A DNA stretch of 64,000 nucleotides, taken from assembly GCA_009809945.1 (NCBI GenBank), contig WTPW01000018.1, forward strand, positions 268,368 through 332,367, in the 5' to 3' direction. The stretch comes from Gigaspora margarita (lineage: Eukaryota > Glomeromycota > Glomeromycetes > Diversisporales > Gigasporaceae). The notes beneath the pieces were generated by a model. It saw only the letters and a program-made list of their open reading frames with translations, was not told where the DNA came from and made no database searches. Of the stretch, positions 33,538 through 44,295 are shown piece by piece. Made by a program: the position numbers and the translations under genes. The first letter of the stretch is position 1, and every line of letters starts with the position of its first letter.

Positions 33538-35267
33538 CTCAGCGGATACGTTTGTTGTAGGATTAATCAAGTGATATGAGGTCACAAATCATTTGGATCT
33601 GAGTCAGGATATCACTTAATTTGATTCAATTAATTATTCGCTCAATTTAAGAGTCAGTTTACAAACAATATAGGGAGGGCATTAATAACCTAAGATAATA
33701 ATTTAAGGTTATGTAATGCAAGAACAATAATAATATATTTAAGGGGAAAATGACGATGTTGATACCTGATATCTGCAAAAAATAACAAATCAAGTAACCT
33801 ATGCAACAATCATAAATGTCAAAATGATTACACAAATCTGCACAATTTTATACTAGAGTACATAAAAACAATAATTAATCACTGATTATATTATTCTATT
33901 GATACTTTCTATGCATATTGAATAATTCAATTATTAATTGTTAAAAATAATTTATTAACAATTAATTCTTTATTTATTTTATACTATTATTACTTTAATG
34001 TGTTTTCATGGTTTTTTTCTTCCTTTTTTTTTATTAATGAACGATTTTATTATTATTTTATCTAAGATTGAAATAAAATTTGTTTGTAGCTACACAATAA
34101 AAATGAAACACTCTTTTTATAATATTTTAGTTTGATTGTTTATTAGTTCGAATAAGATTAATAGAAAATTATTTATAGGTTTCAATTACAGGAGTAAACG
34201 ATAATTAATTAATTGATGATACAGAATTATAATGCACATATTTTGCTTTATTACGAGATACAAATAATATTACATATTTGATTTACAGGTAATAAAATTT
34301 TTGAAAAAACTTATTATACCTGCATGAATAAATTCAGTGTGAAATTTTTTTGCTATGAGACTACGAATACAACTAGCACATAAGAGTTCAGTTTGGAAAT
34401 TTGATGAACCAATTAAAGTTTTTATTATCAATATGTAATAGTTTTATAAACCCTTAAACATCATTTTTTTTTCAATCATTTCAAATTAGTTATTCTAATT
34501 GTCAAAAATTGTTTTATTTACAAATATGGTTAGAAAATTTAGGGGAAAAACTTATAATTATCTTGCATGAATAATTCCGTTACAAACATAGAAAGCTATA
34601 AAGTCATTTAAGGATTTTGACATTATTTTTAATTAAAGAAAATTTACCTTTTCTTCCTTATTGTCCAAATATAAAAAAAATAATAATGAAGTTAATCAAA
34701 AATAGCACACATAAATCAATTACATTTTAGTGTTATACCTCAATTATTGAACTCCTTGAACGAACTCTTAAATTTGACTTTTTCTACCCAATAAGATTAG
34801 GTGATTACCTTCTACTTTACTAATGAAGTTATTTATGCAGTATTTTTATCCATCCAATTTTAGTACAATGAATTTATTTACCTTTTTTTTAAATCTTTTG
34901 TAATCATTAATAATATTTTTTTTATTATATATACAACCATAATTCGACAAGCGAAAAAACATAAGCGCGCTTGAGCTCTCTCGTGCTTGAGCTATCGCAT
35001 CGCAATGCGCTGCTCTTTATCATGTGCTTGAAAAGAGATATAGAGTACCAACTACAATCGGTTGAAATTTGTGAAACCTAAAATTACCAAAAAAAGACAT
35101 TCTAAAGAAAATCAATTATCAAAAATATCGCCAAACCAAACAGAATTACCCCTAAATTACCCCTAAAAGTAATTTCAAAGTAACACCAAGCACTAGCAAT
35201 TATTTCTAAGCGCTAAATAGTCTGTACGCACAAACTCCTGATAAATAGCTGCTCGATACATACGTAT
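33538..35267. other. Intergenic region entering a CpG-retaining zone
   Basis: 33,676-33,745 is an inverted match to 11,795-11,862, the left flank of the hAT-type element there. From about 34,950, CpG-containing strings (AAGCGCGCTTGAGC, GCATCGCAATGCGC) become frequent. I see no open frame or splice pattern. Confidence 0.5.
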
Positions 35268-35712
35268 CGAGGTAGCTTTTGCCCCGAATCTATTCATCCG
35301 ATCGAAACATGTGATAGGCCCGGTTATAGTCACATGTTCGATCGATCGAGAGATCCTAAATGAGTAATCGGTGATATATTTATTTAGTAATTAATTATGC
35401 AATTATTATGTAAGTATGATGAAGTATTTAGTCTCTAATACTGGTTGCAATGTACGACGATGTATTCTTTTATTAGTCAAGGCACTTTTTTTATCCAATC
35501 AGATAATTAAGAACGGGCACACTCGTGACGGATGGTAATTTTGATTGGTAGCTTTTGTCCCGAATCTATTCATCCGATCGAAACATGTGATAGGCCTGGT
35601 TACAGTCACATGTTCGATCGATCGAGAGATCCTAAGTGTGTAATCGGTGATATATTTATCTAGTAATTAATTATGCAATTATGATGTAAGTATGATGAAG
35701 TATTTAGTTTCT
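35268..35712 (+). repeat. Direct duplication of about 165 bp split by a dispersed repeat
   Basis: Copies at 35,270-35,435 and 35,548-35,712 share GTAGCTTTTG-CCCGAATC, CATCCGATCGAAACATGTGA, TCGATCGATCGAGAGATCC and TATGATGAAGTATTTAGT. Between them sits the 108-bp repeat also found at 30,228-30,335. CATGTGATAGGCC/GTCACATG within each copy is palindromic. Confidence 0.8.
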
Positions 35713-35865
35713 ATCTACTATCAATGTAACCATATTTAGAAGTAAAATTAAATCAAGAACGTAACGATTTTTAAGCAAACAATGATACAACAATATCTTG
35801 ATAGTCGGTTACATTCTTGATTCAAAATGGACGGACATACACATGATGCCGAGTAATTTTATTTT
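35713..35865. other. Spacer
   Basis: No feature recognised. Confidence 0.4.
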
Positions 35866-35867
35866 AA

Positions 35868-35910
<43 letters not shown>

Positions 35911-35938
35911 TGATTAATTGATTGATTGATTGATTTGA

Positions 35939-35973
<35 letters not shown>

Positions 35974-35976
35974 AAT
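35866..35976 (+). repeat. (GATT)n microsatellite
   Basis: About 110 bp of GATT repeats with three interruptions (GATTTGATTAATTGATT and similar), ending in ATTAATTGAA. Confidence 0.95.
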
Positions 35977-36367
35977 TGAAATACTATGCACGATAGTGCA
36001 CGGATTTCAACTTTTCGTGTGATAACGTGTATTAAAATTTTTGGATGATCAGTTTCCGTGCAGTTTCCGTGCAGTGATTATGAAACACGTGCTTACCCGC
36101 ATACAATTTCGTATTTATACATGCATTTCCGTCTATCGAGTTTTCATAGGGCTTATTAAAGATTAAAGATATAAATAAGTATTGTATAACAATAACGATG
36201 ATAACTGTTTGATAAATCCATGTATACCAGCATTATATTGCTCTGCTGGCATTATAAAAATATATAAAAAACCCTTTTATAATTTCATGCGCAATATGCG
36301 CATAATTATGCGAACGATTATGCGCACGTCATGCGCAATGTCACATCACTAGGTCAAACCCCCTCTC
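35977..36367. other. CpG-retaining intergenic DNA with ATGCGCA repeats
   Basis: Between 36,288 and 36,345 ATGCGCA or ATGCGAA occurs five times at 10-15-bp spacing. TTTCCGTGCAGTTTCCGTGC near 36,050 is a short direct repeat. No coding frame seen. Confidence 0.5.
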
Positions 36368-36475
36368 CAGGGTTGGCAATGAAGCTCAATAAAGCTCTGA
36401 ATAGAGCCATGTTACTAGTTTTTTGAGCTCCATTCGCACAACAATTGAGTTCCATTGCCTCCATTGCCAACCCTG
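36368..36475. mobile_element. 108-bp hAT-type MITE, CAGGGTTGGCAATG ends (copy 1)
   Basis: Ends CAGGGTTGGCAATG and CATTGCCAACCCTG are perfect inverted repeats. Flanks CCCCTCTC and TCCCTCTA match at 6 of 8 bases. A second copy at 53,738-53,848 sits in a similar pyrimidine-rich target. Confidence 0.8.
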
Positions 36476-36835
36476 TCCCTCTACCATGTGATCAATGAGC
36501 AATCAATCACAGAATTTATATCCATCATATAGACGAGATAGGTTGCTAACCCTTTCCCCTTAAAATTACGTGAGAATCGGCGTTTCCTTACAATAAAGTT
36601 TTATTCACTTGCTGCAAAAAATAACAAACCCTTAATGGTCTTAAACTCAATCTTATGATAAACCAGTATAATCCGTACAAATTAAGCTACCTTCATATTA
36701 TTAATAATATAAAACAATATAGCCAGTCATAACTACAAAAAACATAAATCCCGTTTTTCTCAAACGCGCTCAAGCTCCATATACATAATTAAGTAAACCT
36801 ATGCGCTTGTGGCCTAGAGCTAAGTCTAAGGATAG
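36476..36835. other. Intergenic DNA
   Basis: No gene recognised. AAACGCGCTCAAGCTCC near 36,760 is an inverted echo of GCGCGCTTGAGCTC near 34,965. Confidence 0.4.
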
Positions 36836-36849
36836 GAATCGGTCAAAAA

Positions 36850-37452
36850 TTTTTAGTCGATTAGTCAGTCGACTAAAACTGTTAGTCGTCGACTGACTAA
36901 AAATCGACTAATCCGATTAATCGACTAATCGATTAGTCGACTAATCGACTAATCGATTAGTCGACTAATTGACTAGTCGACTAATCGATTAGTCGACTAA
37001 TCGACTAATCGACTAGTCGATTAGTCGATTAATCGATTAGTTGATTAATTGGCTAGAGAATAAATATACAAAAAAAAATGAATACCAGAAATATAGTAAT
37101 GAAAATATGAAATAGATGATTAATCTAATTGACTAATTACTAATTGACTAATCGATTAATCAACTAATCGATTAGTCAACTAATCGACTAGTCGATTAGT
37201 CGACTAATCGATTAGTCGACTAATTGACTAGTCGACTAATCGATTAGTCGACTAATCGATTAGTCGACTAATCGACTAATCGACTAGTCGACTAATCGAC
37301 TAATCGACTAATCGACTAATCGACTAATCGACTAGTCGACTAATCGACTAATGACTAATCGAATAATCGACTAATCGACTAATCGATCGACTGACTATGA
37401 AAAAATTTAGTCGATTAGTCGACTAATCGTCGACTAATCGACTAATGACTAT
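36850..37452. repeat. Self-complementary TCGACTAATCGATTAG satellite
   Basis: About 600 bp is composed almost entirely of CGACTAAT and CGATTAGT in both orientations, giving dense GTCGAC and TCGA sites. The array is broken once by an 80-bp AT-rich spacer (about 37,045-37,125). The outer edges, GGTCAAAAATTTTTAGTCG on the left and GAAAAAATTTAGTCG on the right, do not pair cleanly. Because the motif complements itself, any part can form hairpins or a cruciform. Confidence 0.9.
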
Positions 37453-37700
37453 ATGATCTCACCAACCATCATTTTCTGATCACAGTAATTTGAACGAGTG
37501 ACAAATTAATTCTTTTTATAGAAATAATTTACAATGCTAAAGCACCAAAACATTAAATTATTAGAACACTAAGGGTTCTCAATCACATACCTCATCAAAC
37601 TACCGATCGGATTTTTTCATTGAGGCACGTTCTTGAGAGCGCTCTAAATCGTTAAATCACAAAATCACGAAATTTGTCACTTTGTGTATCCATGGAACAC
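37453..37700. other. Spacer between satellite and MULE-type MITE
   Basis: No gene recognised. It contains the left 9-bp target duplication (37,692-37,700). Confidence 0.4.
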
Positions 37701-38135
37701 TGGGGTGTCACATCGACTATTTAATCAAAACTATATCAGTTAACTATGTAATTTATCATAGTGCAGATTTTTTGTTACATGAATGTAAATCAATTTATCG
37801 CTAACATTCACTTTATAGAATGCTTGAAAATCCATTAATTAGGACGAAAAAAATTATCCTAAACATATAAATAGAAACTTAATTAGAACTTTAGTGAAAA
37901 ATAAAACGTAGTCACTTTGAAACAGTTCTGACGAACAGTTTTCAATTAAAAAAAAATGGAAAAATAAGTGCAATATTTATGTGATACCTTTAGAATTTCG
38001 TGCTTTTCTTTATAATTAAGTAAAGTAAAAATTACATTCGATTAATTATTTTAATTCTTTGATAAAAATCTGATCATAATAAAGTGATCAATATAACTGA
38101 CATAGTTTTGATTAAATAGTCGATGTGACACCCCA
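37701..38135. mobile_element. Mutator-like (MULE) MITE, 9-bp target duplication, upstream of the esterase gene
   Basis: Ends TGGGGTGTCACATCGACT continue as an inverted repeat of at least 42 bp with one mismatch, then weaker to about 65 bp. ATGGAACAC is duplicated exactly (37,692-37,700 and 38,136-38,144). A long TIR plus a 9-bp duplication is typical of Mutator-like elements. No transposase. Its edge lies 253 bp before the esterase start codon. Confidence 0.88.
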
Positions 38136-38388
38136 ATGGAACACCGTACTCGATATACTAACGTTGTTAAAAATTTGCATAAAAAAGCAGCACTTAAAGC
38201 TAACACTTAGAACCTTGGTTCATTAAAATATCCCAAGAATGGTATTTATGAAAAATTTTGCTTTTTGTTATTTTACACAAAATTTATTTATAAAATTATG
38301 ATCCACAATACTACGATATTAAATTGCATATCGTAATAAGGATTTCGCAACTAAATTTTCACACTTAAATTGGGGTTAGATTCCCAAG

Positions 38389-39501
38389 ATGCGTTCGTTT
38401 ATTACAATTAATACTATGATTATGTGTCTTATACAACTCTCGTTGGAGACGTCAATGTGGACAACTTTCGATAATATCATCGTATTTGGAGATTCCTACT
38501 CTGGTATGTATTCATATCCTCAACCTACAATACCAGTTAATAATATCGGTTTCTTGTATTAAATAGATAACGGAAATGTTTATGCATTGACAAATGAAAG
38601 TTATCCTCAAAGTCCACCAAACTATAAAGGGCGTTTCTCAAATGGCAAAGTATGGATTGAATATCTTTCTATGAAATACCAAGCCAATTTAATCGATAAA
38701 GCGTTTATTTATGCTACATCTGAGTGAGTATATTCACATAATAAATACTTTGTTATATCAGTTATGCATTATTTGCACCCATAATATGACTGTTTTACTT
38801 GATAGTAATGATCTAGTGCCTGGGCATATTCAATGGGATAACTCTAATTATTCAGTTCCCGGGATGAAACAACAAATTGATTTTTTTATTAATTCATATC
38901 CTAATCAAAACTATGATAAAACACTTTTTGTGGTTAGTTATGTTTAGTTTTTAAAAATTATTATCCAAATGATTAAGTCATGATTTAATTTATTTTTTAT
39001 AATTTCTTACATTACATTTATGATAATCGTAAGATGTGGTATTTCGGTAATGATTATAGATATACAAATAATGGAATTAACCCATCTGCTGTGGTTTCTT
39101 CTCTCATTAATTCAGCCTCTCAATTAGTAAATAATTTCAAGCCCAAAATAATTTTATTTTCGACTATACCATTACTTCCGAATAGCACCAACAATTCAAC
39201 ATTTACTAACCACAATAAGGTTTTGAAGAATTTATTAGATTCGTTTTCCGCTGAACATCCTGATGTTGAAGTATTGCTATATCCGTTTGATGAAGTTTTG
39301 CTTAAATTCAGGGAATCCGCCGCCTTAAAAGAAAAATTGAACATTACAAACGTTTTCAATAATTGTACTTCAAACAAAGATGCATCCAACGTTTGTGAAA
39401 ACCCTGAAAATTACATGTTTTGGGATGAAGGACATTTAACTACAAAAATTTATGAATATATAGCTAATGATGTTTATAATCGCCTTATTTGTTTAATTTA
39501 A
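38389..39501 (+). CDS. GDSL/SGNH-family esterase (CE16-like), four exons, probably secreted
   Basis: Exons 38389-38503, 38567-38723, 38806-38932 and 39034-39501 join in frame to 288 residues. Introns of 63, 82 and 101 bp have GT/AG ends (GTATGT, GTGAGT and GTTAGT donors). Residues 4-19 are hydrophobic and could be a signal peptide. SGNH blocks are all present: GDSYS with nucleophile Ser36, a GRFSNGKVW block (60-68), GND (138-140) and WDEGH with Asp264 and His267, completing the Ser-Asp-His triad. ATSDNDLVPG spans the second junction, supporting the splice model. This family removes acetyl or acyl groups from carbohydrates or lipids; the CE16-like assignment comes from motif style, and the substrate is not readable. 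An in-frame TAG lies four codons upstream, so 38389 is the first possible ATG in the open frame. A polyadenylation signal follows. No neighbouring gene was seen. Confidence 0.9.
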
Positions 39502-39535
39502 ATGGTGTAACAGATTATCTTTTTGAATACAATAT

Positions 39536-39541
39536 AATAAA
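39536..39541 (+). promoter_or_regulatory. Polyadenylation signal AATAAA of the esterase gene
   Basis: AATAAA begins 35 bp after the stop codon, a usual position for a compact fungal 3' end. Confidence 0.6.
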
Positions 39542-40511
39542 GTTGCAGAGATCATTCTTGAGATTAAAACACGAGCGTAAAGACCGGCAAATTTACAGCT
39601 ATACTTCGTCATAGGGAAATGTTGTTCGAAAATTTTTCATATGTTAATTTGACGCCCCTTTTCTATAATTAATATCACTTAAATTTCCCCATTACTTCAT
39701 AATTAGTAGATCATTGTTTCTTTACCGTTATCGGATTATTACATCATTTCTTTATAATGATTGCTATCTATATTCCTGCATAATTAATTCCCATTACCCC
39801 ATTTCTTGTAACTAATCGTTTCTCTTACCTCTTGCTTGGTAATTGGGTTATTCTGGTTGGGACATATACAGTCATATCTCTTTATAATCACACTTTTGGG
39901 CGGAGCAAAATTAGTGATTATATAGAGGTATGATAGTGGTGTGATTATAAGTAAAAAATTTTAATACAGTATTATGTAATTTATTAATAACGACAATAAA
40001 AATTGCGCATTTTATCAATGACGATTATAATAATTATTAATAATCACATTGATATTTGCATTGATCTTTTTCATTGATGTTTATAAAGATAATTCTTTAT
40101 TGCCATTTTTTTTCTATTCATATATTTGGATCGATCTTTATCGCCTTGTATTACATATTTTCTTGTAAATTCGTTATAATGAATGTCTAAATATACTAAA
40201 AATTTCCGATCTTCAGTGTAACTCGAAATTCAAGCTAATGTCTTTAAGGTTCTTTGTATTGGCGTTAACAGAAAAGCAGCACATTCCTGAATAAAATAGA
40301 AATAACTTGGGGATGCAAGTTTGTAGCGGCAAAATTTTATTTAAAAAAATATTGGGGTTATTAGATTTGGGTTAGACACCCGACCAGATTTCTGCTTTGC
40401 CGTAAAATAAATGCGGATGTTTCTACACGGAGAATGCAAAATATATTCGAATATATTCTTTTAATGTATGAAAAGTTAGCTAACATTTATTATTTAGGTA
40501 ATCATATATTA
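39542..40511. other. Intergenic DNA, possible pogo-like terminus
   Basis: TACAGTCATATCTCTTTATA near 39,867 looks like a pogo/Tigger-type end, and GTGATTATATAGAGGTATGA follows as a mirrored block. I find no matching right terminus. CpGs remain fairly common. No open frame of note. Confidence 0.45.
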
Positions 40512-40745
40512 GGCCACGAAAAATTAATCAATTGGTTTTCATAACCCGGCCGGGTCAAAATTTGGAAACCTCGAAAAAAAATTTTTATATGTTTTAATAA
40601 CCGGGTGGGATTTTAGGAAAAATTATATATAAATTTTATAAAACTTTTTATATGAAATTTAAAAAAAAAAAAAAAAAAAGCCGGCCGGCCGGGTCAATTT
40701 AAAAAATTCATGTTATGAAAACCAAGTAATTAAATTTGTATGGCC
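40512..40745. mobile_element. PIF/Harbinger-like MITE, TTA target duplication
   Basis: Ends GGCCACGAAAAATTAATC and (reverse complement) GGCCATACAAATTTAATT pair imperfectly, then both reach the identical TTGGTTTTCATAAC. TTA flanks both sides. Internal CCCGGCCGGGTC and GGCCGGCCGGGTC stretches are mirrored, and an A-run of 19 lies near 40,661-40,679. Confidence 0.7.
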
Positions 40746-41347
40746 TTAATTCATTTTTATCCGCTTTTTATTTATTTATTTTTTTTTAATTTTTAATTTT
40801 TTATTTTATTATACCGGTAAGAGTTTGCTATGTAGCGTCATTGGTGATCATCACCAATATCGCGTGATACAGTCAAGATAGATCTACGTAGAACTATCTT
40901 TATATTTATACTTAAGGGTAGGGTGACAACATTTCCAAATTCATATAAAATAGATTGTAGATCAACTTGGTGTAATCAAAACATATGAAATCATGAAAAC
41001 ACCACATGATTCGACCAATCATAATTAGCAATTCTTTGTACTACCCAGGAAAAACATATAGCAACCTCGGAGATTTTATTTATATGTAAATTTAATTTTT
41101 TTTAAAGCAGTACATATTGCGCAAATTCACTATTATAAACAACCTGTATTAAACTATATATTACATAGTTTGATACAAATTGGTTAAGACGTTAAAAAGT
41201 TTTATTAGAAGTACTTTTTATTGAGTAAATTTATTACTCACCCGGGGTGATAATTGATATTACTCACCCACTTTATGCTATCTCAAAATTTTAGTAGGGT
41301 AACCCCTGTTATGTTACTAACAAAAAATGCACCTCTTGCAATTATAC

Positions 41348-41823
41348 TAGGAATGGGTTCGGTCAGTTATGGTCAGTTTTGGTCGGTTATTATCAACTAT
41401 AGGCATATAATCGGCTAAGTGCGGTCGGTCATACCGGCTAATAGCCGACTATAGTTGATCAATTATTTTACTATGCAAAGGTTCTTTGATCCTTTAACCA
41501 AAGTTGTAGAGCTGATCTTTCTGATTCTAATGGTGATTAGATCATCAAAATTGGTTCATAGATTCTTGAGATAATTGAGATTAAAGCAAGAAAATAAGGA
41601 TCGACAAATTTACAGTTACACAAAGAATTATATTTTGTGTACAGTCGATCACATATAGTATTTACGGGATCTTTCACTTATCGGGCTGATCCGTGTCGAT
41701 CTGTTTTGAAATCTGGTATCAGCTATAATTTAGTTAGTTAGCTAAGCCGCTCTGACCGACTAGAATCGGTTACAGCTAATAGCTGGTCACAAACAGCTAT
41801 AACCATAATCATACCCATCCCTA
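41348..41823. mobile_element. 476-bp hAT-type MITE with perfect 8-bp duplication AATTATAC
   Basis: AATTATAC flanks exactly (41,340-41,347 and 41,824-41,831). Ends TAGGAATGGGTTC and (reverse complement) TAGGGATGGGTATG pair. Subterminal GGTCGGTTA/TAACCGACC-like motifs recur on both sides. It lies inside the TTAA element and is therefore younger. Confidence 0.85.
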
Positions 41824-41834
41824 AATTATACTCT

Positions 41835-41912
41835 AAATTTAACCTTAACTCTAACCCTAACCCTAACTCTAATGCTATTTCTAACTCTAACTCTAACCAA
41901 AACCCTAATGTA
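41835..41912 (-). repeat. Interstitial telomere-like CCCTAA/CTCTAA repeats
   Basis: A run of CCTTAACTCTAACCCTAACC and degenerate ACTCTA units, interrupted by GCTATTT. Reverse-complement type of the strings at 10,649. Confidence 0.65.
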
Positions 41913-42060
41913 ACTAACTAGAATTTTGGTTTTAAGTTGAAAGGGGGTGAATTTTTTACCTGGGTATCAAATAAATTATTCCTTTTTTATTTACTATGTA
42001 AAAATTTAATATACTATGTAGATCATATCAAAAATGATCTATGTACACCCTACCCTTAAT

Positions 42061-42426
42061 AAACTCTTATTTTACTATTGTATAAGCTGTATAATCATGA
42101 AATAACTCTCATAGGTGTTATTTTAAAAAATGGGACCTTCAAAAATAACATACATGGTCTCGAATTAGTGTGCACTCTAAGTATACTTTACATGTGTATT
42201 AAAGTTAGAAAATCTTTTATTTTAAATAACGTATATAGAATATTTGAAATAACATACAGATCAATTAGAGTGCAGGTAGGCATTATTTATGCTCATATAG
42301 TATATACTTTAAAACAATTGTTTCACTTGTTTTGAAGTATAACTAGTATGTTTTAATGATTAATATGAATTCTAAGTATCAATAAAGCACAAATTTCAAA
42401 AATTTCAGGTTCAAATTATATAAAAG
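42061..42426. other. AT-rich stretch with an unsupported 85-codon frame
   Basis: A plus-strand frame at 42,078-42,335 has no recognisable domain and no family support, so I do not annotate it as a gene. Confidence 0.45.
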
Positions 42427-42676
42427 ATGCCTTATTGAGAGTTACCTGTAGTGAATAGCATTTTATTAAAAATATAGTTGCCTATTTTGCTCACTTTCAC
42501 TCACAACTAGGTAGTTTACCTGTGGTGCTTTTTTTAATAAAATGCTAGCACTCCACATCTGTTATATTAAATCTATTATGTATCATAGAGAGTACCCATA
42601 GTAAACTAGCATTCTATTAAAAATATAGTCGCCTACATTGCTTGCTTTTGCTTGCAACTAGGCAGTTTACCTGTGG
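42427..42676 (+). repeat. Partly tandem repeat containing the hAT target site
   Basis: GCATT(T/C)TATTAAAAATATAGT, GCAACTAGG(T/C)AGTTT and ACCTGTGGTGCTTTTT recur. The first unit has an uninterrupted ACCTGTGGTGC (about 42,515). The second is split there by the element at 42,677, giving an in-window empty site. Confidence 0.7.
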
Positions 42677-43758
42677 CAGTGATAGCAAATAACCCAAATA
42701 ACAAATGAACAGTTATTGAGTCATCTCAAAAATCAAATGACCTGGTAAGGTCATTTGAAATATTTATAATTTTATTTGTAAAGATGTAATTGGCTTAGAG
42801 ATTGGGTTCAGCACAAAATTCAAGGTCTAAGTTACCCTCTCATTTACAAGATCATTACCAGGTTAAAAACCATTGTAGCTCAATTTCTCTGACACTTCAA
42901 TGCCAACATGCTATTTCATCTATAGCACAATTTTTTGATAATACATATATTTGACATTACATATTTTCAACTATTTTTTCTTAGCAAGACATTTTTCCAA
43001 CAATCATTTTTTCAACATAAAATTGTTCTGATTTAATATTAAAGTTGCTCTGATTTAATTATGATTTCAGAATCATATCATAATTGTTACAAACTATGTT
43101 ATTTCTAATAACCAGAATAACATGAGTAACCCAGTTATCATATATAAATTGACCAATCTATATACTTTTGATAACAAATATCATTATCCAGTATGAAACC
43201 AGTTTTTAGCAACATATCATATGATTCTTGTCAATAACTTTGCTAACTGTAGCATTTTTTCTAATATTTACTATTATCTATCATTTATTTTTTATTTACA
43301 TTGGCTAGCCAATGATCATTTGTAGGATAAGTTCATTTTAAAACCTCTAAATAGAAAATATTTAAGCCTTATTTATTTTTACTGTATTGATTTAGCCTAG
43401 GTATAACAATGGTATTAAAATATACCTGGTCTAATCTAATTCTACTCTTAGGTGGTATTAGTTGCAATGTTATTTAAAATATCTTATTTTACTAATTGAT
43501 TTATATAAAAAGATAACACAGGTCACCCAGGTAGCAATAGTTATAATATTATACAAGTCATCTCAGTGACTTACAATCTCTATATAATTATTTAAGTATT
43601 ATACAGGTTTTCATAACCAATAGAATTTTAATTCTATATGCAAAATGATTTAATAACCTAAATAACCCTGGTTATTTAAAAATAATTGTAGTCATTTAGT
43701 CATAAGTCATTTCCACATGACCCAAAATTTGAATGATTAAATGATCTCAAATGACTGG

Positions 43759-44278
43759 CATTACTTTTGCATATTGTACCCTCTGCTGTAGTTTATAAAT
43801 ATGTCATGGGACTACTGTACTGCATGTGCTAAATGCACCAAATGTGCTGAATGTGCTGAATGTACCAGATGTGCTAAATGTATCTCATGTGACAGATGTG
43901 CTAAATATTGCAATTAAGGCATAAAGGACTGATATGATCAGAATAGTATAAATGATAGATTGATCATTTATGGCACAAGTTCATATGAATTTATTATAAA
44001 AAGTTTCTTATAAATATGGGCAAGATTCGCTCCACTTTGTAGGCATGTTTGCTATAATATCTTAATATATATAATAAAGGACACTATAATCGATTTTATA
44101 AAATATATCATACACTTTTTTGAATTGCCAAATTACTATAAATATAAACATCTTGCTTGTATAAATACTAACAACTATGATACACTACTACACAGTTTGT
44201 ATCTTTGTGCTCACATGACTCCATGTTAATAGTTGATCCATTAACCTCAACTTTTAAGAAGTAATTTGCGGGTTAACA
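43759..44278 (+). repeat. 5' LTR
   Basis: Matches the right LTR in order, for example CATATTGTACCCTCTGCT, ATGATAGATTGATCATTTAT, CACTTTGTAGGCATGTTTGC and ACAACTATGATACACTACT. Its first two bases are CA where the partner has TG. A short minisatellite of TGTGCTGAA-type units lies at about 43,825-43,910. Confidence 0.8.
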
Positions 44279-44280
44279 AT

Positions 44281-44295
44281 TGGTGGTGACTGTGA
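44281..44295 (+). promoter_or_regulatory. Candidate primer-binding site
   Basis: TGGTGGTGACTGTG starts two bases after the 5' LTR. A TGG start is expected for pairing with a tRNA CCA end. The tRNA is not identified. Confidence 0.35.

Larger units (their letters stand above)
40916..42056. mobile_element. 1.1-kb TTAA-flanked element, GGGTAGGGTG ends
   Basis: GGGTAGGGTGACA on the left pairs with GGGTAGGGTGTACA on the right. TTAA lies at 40,912-40,915 and 42,057-42,060. The same termini occur on the small element at 1,579-1,928. The interior carries a hAT-type insertion, telomere-like repeats and ACTCACCC repeats, but no transposase. Confidence 0.7.

Noticed and set aside
39120-39389. Minus-strand frame opposite the esterase last exon
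   Set aside because: It is the antisense shadow of the esterase exon, whose SGNH blocks III and V define the true strand.
39867-40200. pogo/Tigger-type transposon starting at TACAGTCATATCTC
   Set aside because: Only one terminus-like string is seen. No matching right end or transposase sequence was found.
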